From: Spirosoma aureum
GTDB lineage: Bacteria; Bacteroidota; Bacteroidia; Cytophagales; Spirosomataceae
Length of the DNA stretch: 64,000 bases
Assembly: GCF_011604685.1 (NCBI RefSeq)
Contig: NZ_CP050063.1
Coordinates: forward strand, 6,241,001 to 6,305,000
Direction: 5' to 3'
The translations under genes were made by a program, and so were the position numbers. This document shows, piece after piece, positions 20,001-26,989 of this stretch. Below the pieces are notes generated by a model, which had not been told where the DNA came from, did no database searches, and saw only the letters and a list, made by a program, of their open reading frames with translations. Within the stretch, counting starts at the first letter, position 1; every line of letters begins with the position of its first letter.

Positions 20001-20148
20001 CCGTAATCACATCATTTGATAACCCCTGTTCGGTGGTGTAGCGAACAAAGGGAACCTCCGCCGATTGAGCATGCAACCCAACCGATAGCCAGACCGCTAG
20101 CAGCCAGCCTATCCAGCCCAAACGGAGCAACCTGATGCCTGTAGACAT
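17062..20148 (-). CDS. propeller-sensor histidine kinase (Y_Y_Y / HisKA_3)
   Basis: This 1028-residue kinase has a signal/TM segment (about 8-27) and two seven-bladed ligand-binding propellers of Reg_prop repeats (about 35-690, e.g. DQRGFMWIGTLNGLNRFDG and repeated G-x-LW/IW-x-G motifs). A Y_Y_Y Ig-like domain follows (about 710-785), then one TM helix (about 792-812). The cytoplasmic HisKA_3 domain has H839 in KDLHDDIGSTLSSIR and is followed by HATPase_c (NNAVKYADC, DDGQGFD). The architecture matches Bacteroidetes glycan-sensing kinases but lacks the receiver/AraC part of hybrid systems. Output passes to the separate NarL-type regulator 6 bases downstream. The ligand is unknown. Confidence 0.94.
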   Translation of the reverse strand: MSTGIRLLRLGWIGWLLAVWLSVGLHAQSAEVPFVRYTTEQGLSNDVITAIAKDQRGFMWIGTLNGLNRFDGLQFKIYKRTGQAKDLPGNYIVSNGITPDRNGYLWVSTNRGLYRFDPLRERGQTILLPQLQDKQADNDFISPVRFDQAGMGWFSSVDRLYRIDPQTLQLTAYSLPYAMPTSYATPVPDRRGQLWLFMPGTIYKFDQVTRQWTYVIGKKPLHATGAVDVIGLFESRNGQLFAQLEPWGLLHYDAKTNRFVKYLDRQLLVTEMAEAKGADGKPVFWLGGLSQLTRYEPDKNKYTDFARMTDDPNSYPGGITGPLYGDSLTNALWVGTTHGLAIIDPLALKFGRQLVRVANDKELIENVQIIKQDRHKDPVYWGITDKVNLFRWNRQQADLKAIPVPTSIAGKKSYALTQDLTGRVWVGLEDGVGIYNPTTNQWQYRQNFLSDEASFTTDKRKLSVPNSSKSYPRVSVRHLYHDRRGRLWLGSVRQGLFWYDPATDQIHSWPIKGDSGRHLGVSRIQEDARGRLWVLTTRGLFRISPERNHTVRLQIKTTGRTVQPSDQLQSTFLVDKAGNVWLSGIDFLVKADTTGRVSQTYTLANGLLADHIFGIAEDKRGHLWLATDEQLHELDPATGRFQYYSKASGLLTNSLFQPITQNRQGELFIGAEGGFTYFRPEQLRQNRVPPPVVITEVRVNNHLRTLEPAQSIQLAPGETTLTIGFAALNYSQSAKNRYAYRLVDFDDEWITTDARTATYTNLAPGNYQLRIRAANNDGVWNQTGTTLLIRVIPAYYQTLWFKLLILAVIMGALWGIYRNRQNQQQRVNRIRDRIAKDLHDDIGSTLSSIRIFSDVVQAQIADIRPESVPLLQRISANATTLAESMQDIIWTIKARHDGLDDVVSRMREFGLRLTEAKGITFTMTVGEPFPVLKLNVEQRRNLYLIFKESVNNAVKYADCMRVDVTLTVTGRQLHVLIQDDGQGFDTGTVRSGNGLANLQTRAHDIRAKLNIISAPGAGTSISLTATLS

Positions 20149-20312
20149 AGTTTAAGAAACTACATGCAAAGGTTGGCAGGAACGTTGGTAAAGGCAAATT
20201 AGTCGCATCGCATAAAGATGCTACAAAAAAGGAGGGGTGTTGGCAGGAGAAAAAACAGTAAAGATAAACTGCCAGATTATCAGACGCACATTAGCCTTAA
20301 CTTTTAGTGCAG

Positions 20313-20519
20313 TTAGCCTCTTGGCTCGTAAACCTTCACGATGGTGAACGCGTGTAATGCTTCATTTTGTCGTTTAATGTAATCAATGGCCGATTGCTCT
20401 GACTTGTGTGGATTAGGCTCTGTTTTCGGCAGGTCGAACAGTTTAGGGCCAGTAACGCGGGGCTCTTCGTTTAGTACACGATGTACTTTGTAGACATAAT
20501 AAACGGCTTCGATGTTCAT
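20313..20519 (-). CDS. small conserved-looking cytoplasmic protein
   Basis: This 68-residue charged, soluble protein is not assigned to a family. It begins MNIEAVYYVYKVHRVL and contains a helix-like KSEQSAIDYIKRQNEALHAF segment. Amino-acid composition and codon use look coding. The ATG lies 5 bases past the stop of another open frame on the same strand (20525-20773), suggesting a two-cistron unit of small proteins. No Shine-Dalgarno is evident, as is usual in this phylum. No function is proposed. Confidence 0.65.
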   Translation of the reverse strand: MNIEAVYYVYKVHRVLNEEPRVTGPKLFDLPKTEPNPHKSEQSAIDYIKRQNEALHAFTIVKVYEPRG

Positions 20520-20524
20520 GACTG

Positions 20525-20773
20525 TTAAAAGTTATGGCCCGTGGAGTAACCTTCTGGCAAGGGGACCAGGGATTGTTCCTGAATCTTTCGGGATAAACCA
20601 AACTCCATTTTCAGGTCCAAACTTCGCTTTACTAAGGGCGAATCTCCACCTGTTACTAATTGAGTTGTGAAGAATCCCGTATCAACCGTCGATAGCCGGG
20701 GATGAACTGAACAGGTAAATAAGTATTCTTTTCCATAAACGAATAAAATCAGTTTAATCTTTTCGGTAGTTAC
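20525..20773 (-). CDS. 82-codon open frame without a canonical start
   Basis: Reading minus from 20773 to the TAA at 20525-20527 gives 82 uninterrupted codons with protein-like composition. Recognisable pieces are ILFVYGKEYLFTC, LSTVDTGFFTTQL and LDLKMEFGLSRKIQ, with a C-terminal LVPLPEGYSTGHNF. An in-frame TAG (20774-20776) bounds it upstream. There is no ATG, GTG or TTG before residue 52, and an ATT at residue 6 (20756-20758) is the likeliest unusual start. Alternatives are a sequencing or real frameshift at the 5' end, or a 5'-truncated gene. It ends 5 bases before the small gene at 20313-20519. The family is not recognised. Confidence 0.45.
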   Translation of the reverse strand, partial: VTTEKIKLILFVYGKEYLFTCSVHPRLSTVDTGFFTTQLVTGGDSPLVKRSLDLKMEFGLSRKIQEQSLVPLPEGYSTGHNF

Positions 20774-20903
20774 CTACTCTAATCAGTGAGGTATTACGTC
20801 CAGGAGGGGCGTCGGTTATTTTGTCGAACTACTTTAGGATCGAATAATTGACTACACCTCCCCTATTTGAGTTTATACAACAAAACTGACTACCTATCAT
20901 TCT

Positions 20904-21359
20904 ATGAACGCATATCGCTTAACCGCTTTAGTCCTAATGCTTTTGCTGACGTTATCGGCCTATGCTCCCCAATCCGATGATGCCGACCTCCTGGTTGGAA
21001 AATGGCTTAGCTCCAGAAAGAAAAATCAGGTTCAGATTTATAAGCAGGGCAATAAATATTATGGCCGACTGGTATGGATGGCCGAACCGACTGATCCGGC
21101 TACCAATAAGCCGAAATTGGATAGCCAGAATCCGGACGAAAAACTACGAAATCGACCACTGCTTAATCTGGTCATGGTGACCAATCTGAGTTATAAAGGC
21201 AATAATGTCTGGAGCGATGGCCAGATTTATAATCCGGAAGATGGAAAGACTTACAGCTGTGATTTAACCCTCAAAGACCCAAATTCACTGGATCTACATG
21301 GTTATATAATGGGCATACCGTTTTTAGGGAAAACCAAAACCTGGACTCGTGTGAAGTAA
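20904..21359 (+). CDS. DUF2147 secreted protein
   Basis: This 151-residue protein has a Sec signal peptide (about 1-22). The DUF2147 fold follows: LVGKWLSSRKKNQVQIYK, a GRLVWM turn, KLRNRPLLNLVMV, the GKTYSCDLTL strand and the C-terminal IPFLGKTKTWTRV. DUF2147 proteins are small periplasmic lipocalin-like barrels of unsettled function, often upregulated under envelope stress. Here the gene stands alone with a good intrinsic terminator 50 bases after the stop. The ATG is well placed for the signal sequence. Confidence 0.9.
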   Translation: MNAYRLTALVLMLLLTLSAYAPQSDDADLLVGKWLSSRKKNQVQIYKQGNKYYGRLVWMAEPTDPATNKPKLDSQNPDEKLRNRPLLNLVMVTNLSYKGNNVWSDGQIYNPEDGKTYSCDLTLKDPNSLDLHGYIMGIPFLGKTKTWTRVK

Positions 21360-21407
21360 GAAAAACCAACAATACACTAACCCGTTTCTCGAAGAGACTT
21401 TCGGAAA

Positions 21408-21464
21408 AGCTAATAACCGCAGAAATTTAAACAGCCCTATCTCCGCGGTTATCAGCTCTTTTTT
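21408..21464 (+). terminator. intrinsic terminator after DUF2147 gene
   Basis: The stem AGCT-(A)-ATAACCGC (21408-21420) pairs with GCGGTTAT-(C)-AGCT (21445-21457) and is followed by CTTTTTT. The orientation and position fit the DUF2147 gene ending at 21359. Confidence 0.75.
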
Positions 21465-21489
21465 GCGCTCATTTACGTGAGACTACCTT

Positions 21490-21720
21490 TTAGCAGACTT
21501 CCACTAAATTTTTAAATTCGGTCAAAACGGAACTCCATCCTTTGTCGTTGATGGTATCGTTGTATCTGTTCTCGCCATCGGCCACGGTTGAATAATCACC
21601 CTGTGTTACGGTCAACATGGTTTGGCCGTCCTTTGCCGATTCATTTGTGAATAAACACCCCTCAGTCGAGCCGCCAGAACAGGATTCGATGTTGAATGGA
21701 CAATATGAATCGATTTGGGT
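21490..21720 (-). pseudogene. remnant of an SRPBCC/AHSA1-like protein (C-terminus only)
   Basis: The minus-strand frame ending at TAA 21490-21492 encodes about 76 residues. These include GQTMLTVTQGDYSTVADGEN, RYNDTINDKGWSSVLTEFKN and LVE, the C-terminal strand and long helix of the START-like SRPBCC fold. The N-terminal half and any start are missing, since an in-frame TGA sits at 21721-21723. Beyond that lies an unrelated hairpin. This looks like a decayed gene truncated at its 5' end. An alternative, an unusual start inside, is unlikely because half the domain would be absent. Confidence 0.7.
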
Positions 21721-21729
21721 TCAGGGCAT

Positions 21730-21814
21730 AAAAAAGCCCAGCTGTTCGGACCAGCTGGGCTAAGAGCTAAACCTCAACGGCAAGCCGTCGGGGTTTTACC
21801 CATTTTTGACCCTG
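21730..21814 (-). ncRNA. candidate small RNA with two hairpins and terminator
   Basis: On the minus strand a TACCTTTA box (21815-21822) resembles the Bacteroidetes -7 element. About 10 bases on, a 13-base stem with one mismatch (AAACCCCGACGGC with GCCGTTGAGGTTT, about 21769-21796) is followed by a perfect 10-bp stem (21735-21744 with 21752-21761) and a U-run. A 9-codon frame starting ATGGGTAAAACC lies within it. It could instead be a leader peptide or just stacked terminators. No clean -33 box at the expected spacing was found. Confidence 0.35.
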
Positions 21815-21970
21815 TAAAGGTAGGGATTGCAACCCTAAAGAAAAACCCAAAACAGAATTAGTAGAAAAAAAACAGCCCCTCTGCGTATACGATGATCTAC
21901 TTTTATTGCCTGTTATTCAACCTCGTACTCCTTTTCAGCAGAAAAATACGCGTATAATCAAGGTCTATCC

Positions 21971-22006
21971 ATAAAAAAACCGCTGCGTTTGTGAAAACGC
22001 AGCGGT
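21971..22006 (-). terminator. intrinsic terminator of the sorting-domain protein
   Basis: The 12-bp perfect stem ACCGCTGCGTTT (21979-21990) with AAACGCAGCGGT (21995-22006) is followed on the minus strand by seven U. It lies about 100 bases beyond the stop of the 22109-22714 gene. Confidence 0.85.
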
Positions 22007-22108
22007 GAATTGGGGTGCGACCAGACTTGTCCGAAAAATCTTATCGCATAAGTTGAGAATCTATAAGTCAATAAACCCTGAGGCTATCGACATGCACTGG
22101 CCAGAGGC

Positions 22109-22714
22109 TTAGTGCTTAATGTCAATGCGCGTTGCAAATTGCTTCTGATCCGGGCCTACGATAAACGTGTAAGCACCATCGGGCAGAGACGACAGATCGA
22201 ACCGACGAACTGAACCTTTGAACGAATCGGTTTGAACCAGAACGTTCTGCGCATCGTAGATAGCGACATTCGCTTCTTCTACATTCTTGGCAGGCAGATT
22301 GACTTCAAACTTATTCTTGCCGTAAGACGATACGGTAGGCTGCACCAGTTGTTTCTGGTTGCTTTCATCGATGATTACCGAGTTTCCTTTAATCGTCAAT
22401 ACTTGCGACATCCAGTACGTATCGTTGGTGGCTGTTACAAAATACTGACCGTCGGGCAGTCTGTTCAGGTTGAATGAAGTAACTCCCTTTTGGCTCTTGG
22501 AAACAATTCCACGATAGAGCAGGTTGCCGTCGGCATCGATGATGGACACGTCAACAGGCTCTGTCGTTTGGGTATATAAACGCACTTTCTTTTGCTCGGA
22601 CTTCTCAACATTGACCCCGTTTACGACCAAACCATTGTCGGCTTTAGCATCTCCCATGCCAGCCAGACCCCATACTGAAAGTAGTACAGCAATTGATAAA
22701 CGGAACTGTTTCAT
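22109..22714 (-). CDS. secreted protein with T9SS/DUF3244-like Ig repeats
   Basis: This 201-residue exported protein has a signal peptide (about 1-25). Two tandem Ig-like modules follow, each ending in the same turn: FNLNRLPDGQYFVTATND (about 81-98) and FDLSSLPDGAYTFIVGPD (about 172-189). They resemble the Por-secretion C-terminal sorting domain and DUF3244, so it may be a surface or periplasmic structural protein. It carries only sorting-domain-like modules and no catalytic cargo, which is unusual. It has its own promoter-like boxes upstream and a strong terminator downstream, so it is probably monocistronic and well expressed. Confidence 0.8.
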   Translation of the reverse strand: MKQFRLSIAVLLSVWGLAGMGDAKADNGLVVNGVNVEKSEQKKVRLYTQTTEPVDVSIIDADGNLLYRGIVSKSQKGVTSFNLNRLPDGQYFVTATNDTYWMSQVLTIKGNSVIIDESNQKQLVQPTVSSYGKNKFEVNLPAKNVEEANVAIYDAQNVLVQTDSFKGSVRRFDLSSLPDGAYTFIVGPDQKQFATRIDIKH

Positions 22715-22741
22715 TGGACTTTAATTTATATTTTTCCGTGA

Positions 22742-22779
22742 CAAAGGTGCTATAATCGGCCTATCTAATGCAATAGGCC
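22742..22779 (-). promoter_or_regulatory. promoter-like boxes with overlapping inverted repeat
   Basis: On the minus strand CACCTTTG (22742-22749; one mismatch to TAnnTTTG) lies 21 bases from TTG (22771-22773), the spacing expected of Bacteroidetes sigma-A promoters. The -33 region overlaps a 7-bp inverted repeat, GGCCTAT / ATAGGCC (22758-22764 and 22773-22779), a possible operator for the 22714 gene. Confidence 0.5.
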
Positions 22780-23166
22780 AGCGGCTAGGAAGGCCCTTTA
22801 AAGGCAAAATTCTTTTAAAAAGTCAATTCATTATGGGCAAAATAGGCTAATTATTAGAAAAGTACAACAAGTCCCTTTAAATTGCTCATGATTTGTATTT
22901 TTCTAATAATTCTAATTTTTAGGACTATCCGTTTTATCAGGACTAATTTTCATACAAAAAGTACAATTCACTCTAGAAACCCGTAAAATCTGGCGTGTAC
23001 TCATCATCCTTAGAAATGAGTGGCGCAACGGTTAGGCACGGCTGCAAATCGATTTCGGGCCGTTATTTATCAATTAACCAACAATGCCATTTTGCCGTTG
23101 TAAACGATAGAAGGAAGGCAAGGGATTGTTCGAAAACCTCCCGCTCACCAGTCAGAATAAATCGTT
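22780..23166. other. AT-rich intergenic region
   Basis: About 390 bases lie between two divergent genes. I see AT-rich sequence and short broken frames, and no further gene. It should include the hydrolase promoter. Confidence 0.5.
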
Positions 23167-24123
23167 ATGGAAAATCATTTCTATTGTGTGCTTCTGTTTT
23201 GGATCAGCACAATTCCCGTTTTTGCCCAGAGTATTTCCTATCCGTATCCTGTGAAGTATATATCAATACGACAGGAGCAAAAAATCATACGAATGGCCTA
23301 TATGGATGTGGCCCCAGCTGGCAAGTCGACCGCAGAAACAGCCATTCTTTTTCACGGCAAAAACTTTTCGGGTACTTATTGGCGGGATGTTATCGATTTT
23401 CTGAGTAAATCAGGCTATCGGGTCATTGTACCGGATCAGGTTGGCTGGGGCAAATCGGACTACCCAGATCTGCATTATAGTTTTCACGCGCTGGCAGCCA
23501 ACAACAAACAATTACTTGATTCACTAAAAATTGACAAAGCCATTGTTATCGCTCACTCTATGGGCGGTATGCTGGCAACACGTTTTACCCTACTCTATCC
23601 AGACCGCGTCAGTAAGCTAATTCTGGAAAACCCGATTGGACTGGAGGATTACCGGGCCTTTGTTCCCTATTCGCCTATTGACAGTTTATATAAAGGAGAG
23701 TTAGCAGCTACGTATGAATCCTATAAAAAGTATCAGCAGAGTTACTCTCCTGAATGGAAACCTGCTTATGAAGAATGGGTACGGGCACAGGCTGCGGCTC
23801 TAACTGATCCGCGATTCAAGCAAATTGCCTGGGTAAATGCGTTGACCTACCAGATGATATACGAGCAACCCGTGTGCTATGAATTCAACCGGATTAACCT
23901 TCCGACCCTCCTGATCATCGGTCAGGCCGACCGTACTATTGTTGGTAAGGCTCGCGTGCCCAAAGCGCTGGTCAACCAGCATGGCCAATATCCGGAATTG
24001 GGCAAACGTACACAAAAACAAATACCGGGCAGTCAATTACTGGAACTCCCAGATGTGGGTCACATCCCGCATGTTCAGGCTATCGATGCTTTCAAAAAGG
24101 CAGTATTGAGTTTCCTGAAATAA
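23167..24123 (+). CDS. secreted alpha/beta hydrolase
   Basis: This 318-residue protein has a Sec signal peptide (about 1-21, cleaved near FAQS). The alpha/beta-hydrolase fold follows: oxyanion region LFHGKNFSGTYW (61-72), nucleophile elbow AHSMGG with S131, the acid D in IIGQADRTIVG (about 257), and the catalytic histidine in PDVGHIPHVQ (about 298). It acts outside the cytoplasm on an unknown ester, amide or epoxide. The elbow A-H-S-M-G-G is typical of lipase-like and proline-iminopeptidase-like members. It is a lone gene followed by the copy B palindrome. Confidence 0.9.
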   Translation: MENHFYCVLLFWISTIPVFAQSISYPYPVKYISIRQEQKIIRMAYMDVAPAGKSTAETAILFHGKNFSGTYWRDVIDFLSKSGYRVIVPDQVGWGKSDYPDLHYSFHALAANNKQLLDSLKIDKAIVIAHSMGGMLATRFTLLYPDRVSKLILENPIGLEDYRAFVPYSPIDSLYKGELAATYESYKKYQQSYSPEWKPAYEEWVRAQAAALTDPRFKQIAWVNALTYQMIYEQPVCYEFNRINLPTLLIIGQADRTIVGKARVPKALVNQHGQYPELGKRTQKQIPGSQLLELPDVGHIPHVQAIDAFKKAVLSFLK

Positions 24124-24169
24124 GACTTGGCTGTACTAGGGCGTATTAACACCCATGATTTTATTTAGT

Positions 24170-24234
24170 TAAGATTATCGTTTTGATCCGTGCCACGATT
24201 TTAAACCGTGGCACGGATCAAAACGATAATCTTA
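24170..24234. repeat. dispersed palindrome, copy B
   Basis: Arms of 32 bases (24170-24201 and 24203-24234) are complementary with one mismatch, which falls in the core (CGTGCCACGATT against CGTGCCACGGTT). The outer arm TAAGATTATCGTTTTGATC is unique to this locus. It sits 46 bases after the hydrolase stop. Confidence 0.9.
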
Positions 24235-24325
24235 TTTTGGTAAACCAACCCTCCATAGCTGTCCTTATGAAAAAGGAAATGACGATAAGCATGTTCAGAA
24301 ACGGGATAAATGCGAAATTTACAGC

Positions 24326-24856
24326 ATGAAAAACGCTTACGTAACACTTTTAGCCGTCAGTCTGCTAACCGCCTGTGGGCGGACCGAAAAAAAACAGGAT
24401 GAAGCCTCACCCTCCTCTACTGCGGCAACCGAATCAACACCGGCTCCTAAACCTCAGAATTGCCTGTCGATCATCGAGAAAGACAAATTAGGCAAATCGA
24501 ACGAGTATCAGGAGTCGGCGAAATCGATAAAAGTTACGCTGACACTAGATCAGGATACCAGCACCATGCCAACTGCTCAGGGGTGTTATTTTAATAACAG
24601 CGTTACGGTATTGGCTACAAAAAAGTCGGGGAGTCGCGTTTTTAAACGGACCTTACTAAAAGATGACTTACTGTATTTCACCAAAATCGACGAACCCATT
24701 CAGAAAGCTATCCTGCAAAATGCCTTCTACAAGCCAACCTTCAATGGACAGAAATACATAACCCTGACTATGCGACTGAAGGAACCCGGCAGTAAGAAGA
24801 CAATGGACTACACCGTGTATATGAACTACTTTGGCGAAATAGTTAAAGTAAAATAA
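24326..24856 (+). CDS. lipoprotein of unknown function (possible DUF4738)
   Basis: This 176-residue protein has a short signal peptide with lipobox LLTAC (acylated Cys about 17). A low-complexity S/T/P/A linker (about 29-45) follows, then a single globular domain with strands such as KVTLTLDQD and YITLTMRLKEPGSK. The ending DYTVYMNYFGEIVKVK resembles DUF4738-type Bacteroidetes lipoproteins. That assignment is tentative. It would be anchored in the outer or inner membrane facing the periplasm. It converges with the GH140 gene across 63 bases. Confidence 0.75.
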   Translation: MKNAYVTLLAVSLLTACGRTEKKQDEASPSSTAATESTPAPKPQNCLSIIEKDKLGKSNEYQESAKSIKVTLTLDQDTSTMPTAQGCYFNNSVTVLATKKSGSRVFKRTLLKDDLLYFTKIDEPIQKAILQNAFYKPTFNGQKYITLTMRLKEPGSKKTMDYTVYMNYFGEIVKVK

Positions 24857-24919
24857 CGCACAAGCATTGGCAGCCCGGCATCAGGTTGCCTCAACACCGG
24901 CGGTGCAATTTGATTAGAT

Positions 24920-26308
24920 TTATAAAGCCGTGTAATTCCTGGCCGTATCATCCAGCACAAGCACCCAGTCTTGTCCATAACCCTTTGATGGAGGAGCGAA
25001 TTGTTGCGGCTTCTGGTTATCGAACGTACCGGCAGGCTGGGTTTTGCCCGTGCGCGGATCAAACCAGGTTGCCTTGATAGTTTTGCCTGAAATTTTGCCG
25101 GGATTGACGGTAAACGGCTTTCCGATAGCGGTATAAACAAACGCATAATCGTTCCCTCTTGTAGCCTGAATCCGTTCGGCAGCGCCAAGGTCATTTTCTA
25201 CAATCAGCGATTGATCGGGAACCCGGTCGAGCAACGGACGGGCCGTTAGCAAGCGTTTAACGTGCGACATCTGGTTCGCGCCGGGCAGATCAAGAGCCTC
25301 CTGCCAGAAAATATGCGGATTATTAACCGCAGGCCGTTTGGCACTGTACATCTGCCAGATATCGTGGCAGCCATAGGTATGCCCATGTGCACCGGCAAAC
25401 AGGTCCAGGTAAGCATATAAGCGGACATCATAGGCATTGGACGTACCCAGATCTTTCGCATTGAAACAAACCGGATGGTCCTCATAAATCGGTTCCGCGT
25501 CCATAGTGGGCTTGGTTGGCTGGCTGTTATACGACACCGTGATGTGGTCATACATGGGTGTAAAGCGGCAATGACCATTCTGGTGCATATTAAAGTCAAA
25601 CCACGGCTCATTTTGAAACCATTTCGACGCCCCCCCTTCCATACCATTCGGCTGGGGATGGTAGGTGATTAGCGCTTTATCGGTTCCACCAACGCCCTCC
25701 TGAATACCATCGGCCATTGCCCGCCAGATAGCAACATCCTGCGAGCCATCACGCGGATTGCGGTCACCACCCAAAATCCAGACGATATTGTCGCGGTTTT
25801 TGTAGCGATTACCAATGTAGCGACCATATACCAGAGCATTGCCCTGATTGAAAATTTCCGGCCCCTGGCCCCAGGAGTTTTTGAATACTTTATCCCCCCA
25901 GGTCGGCAGAAACCCAATGACGATACCATACTGGGCCGCCTTATCGACAATGTAATCGACGTGCTTGAAATAGGCTTCGTTGGGCGTTGCCGGATCGTTG
26001 TTGATAAGCGGTACTTCACCGTAAGGATTCTGTTCCTTAAGCCCATCGAACTCAGCAAGCGCTACGGCCTGGACGACTGTAAATCCCTGTTCGGCCCGCC
26101 GTTTGAGGTATTGATCGGCCTCTTCGCGGTTGAGTCGGTGAAATAACTCCCAGGCGGTATCGCCAAGCCAGAAAAATGGCGTTCCGTTCTGGTGAACCAG
26201 GTATCGTTTATTGTCGGATACTTTCAGTCGACCATTGGTAAACGGCTGTTGCGCCAGAAGCAGCCCTTGCATCAACAGCAATCCGGCCAGAGTGAGGAGT
26301 TTTTTCAT
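24920..26308 (-). CDS. GH140-like glycoside hydrolase (DUF4038 + collagen-binding-like)
   Basis: This 462-residue exported enzyme has a signal peptide (1-19, ending LLAQQ). A DUF4038/GH140 (beta/alpha)8 barrel follows with the signature NGTPFFWLGDTAWELFHRLN (about 41-60) and VVQAVALAEFDGLKEQNPYG. Further in are WILGGDRNPRDG, and DAEPIYED, which likely carries a catalytic acid. The C-terminal beta domain (about 370-455, with TWFDPRTGKTQPAGTF) matches Collagen_bind_2. GH140 includes apiosidases acting on rhamnogalacturonan-II and other plant glycans, but the substrate here is not proven. No SusCD pair is adjacent. Confidence 0.9.
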   Translation of the reverse strand: MKKLLTLAGLLLMQGLLLAQQPFTNGRLKVSDNKRYLVHQNGTPFFWLGDTAWELFHRLNREEADQYLKRRAEQGFTVVQAVALAEFDGLKEQNPYGEVPLINNDPATPNEAYFKHVDYIVDKAAQYGIVIGFLPTWGDKVFKNSWGQGPEIFNQGNALVYGRYIGNRYKNRDNIVWILGGDRNPRDGSQDVAIWRAMADGIQEGVGGTDKALITYHPQPNGMEGGASKWFQNEPWFDFNMHQNGHCRFTPMYDHITVSYNSQPTKPTMDAEPIYEDHPVCFNAKDLGTSNAYDVRLYAYLDLFAGAHGHTYGCHDIWQMYSAKRPAVNNPHIFWQEALDLPGANQMSHVKRLLTARPLLDRVPDQSLIVENDLGAAERIQATRGNDYAFVYTAIGKPFTVNPGKISGKTIKATWFDPRTGKTQPAGTFDNQKPQQFAPPSKGYGQDWVLVLDDTARNYTAL

Positions 26309-26451
26309 AAAGAGGTAACAAGGGCTAATTTTCTATTGACAATGAATCTAAACACTGCCCATAGATTTCAGCCAGCAAAATAAGCTTTTCTTCAGAAAAC
26401 CAGAAGAAGGCTTTCAAGATGGGGACGACTCAGACGAATAAAGCGACAGGA

Positions 26452-26976
26452 TCAATTTAAATCAGTAGCTGCACTGGTTGTTTCCCGGTCAGTAAGGCAG
26501 GCAATGATAACCAGAATAACAGCGAGAACGGCGGCCACTGTCCGGATCGCATGCAGCCTGTTCCAGGGTGCTTCAAACCTGGCTCGTTGCGCCGTAATCT
26601 CTTCAGCCGAAGCGGTTTGTATAGAGAACGCATCCAGTGCATCATTCAGCGGAACGTTGCCTAAAATAGTTACGCCGAACGTACCGATCAGATACACAAA
26701 GGTAGCACCCAGCAATAGCCAGAAACGACCTGAAACAGGCTGATGATAATGACTCCAGGTACTGAGTGGTAACAGAATGGCCGCTCCCATAAAGCCAATA
26801 AAAAAGACTGGATTCAATATAGCCCGATTAATGGACTGCATGGCAGACAGATACGCGACATCGGATAAACGACCCAGTCCGGGATTGACCGAGCAGGAAT
26901 ACGCGTAAAAAAGGCCACCCATCAGGGCAGTCGTTGTTGCGGCACTGGCAAGGGTGATCGTTTGTAAGGTTGGCAT
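26452..26976 (-). CDS. DUF1772 / anthrone-oxygenase-like membrane protein
   Basis: This 174-residue integral membrane protein has four predicted helices (about 6-28, 52-72, 80-100, 150-168). The DUF1772 features are ALMGGLFYAYSCSVNPGLGR near the N-terminus and NVPLNDALDAF in the third loop. I chose the ATG at 26976, since the longer frame from 27012 adds a charged leader that overlaps the upstream NmrA gene. It is the last gene of an AraC, NmrA, DUF1772 unit. Family members include enzymes of aromatic oxidation, and here the substrate is unknown. Confidence 0.85.
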   Translation of the reverse strand: MPTLQTITLASAATTTALMGGLFYAYSCSVNPGLGRLSDVAYLSAMQSINRAILNPVFFIGFMGAAILLPLSTWSHYHQPVSGRFWLLLGATFVYLIGTFGVTILGNVPLNDALDAFSIQTASAEEITAQRARFEAPWNRLHAIRTVAAVLAVILVIIACLTDRETTSAATDLN

Positions 26977-26989
26977 AAGCGAATAGAAT

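Noticed and set aside
22995..23408. 137-codon plus-strand frame before the hydrolase
   Set aside because: Its second half is an out-of-frame reading of the alpha/beta hydrolase and its first half has no protein-like pattern.
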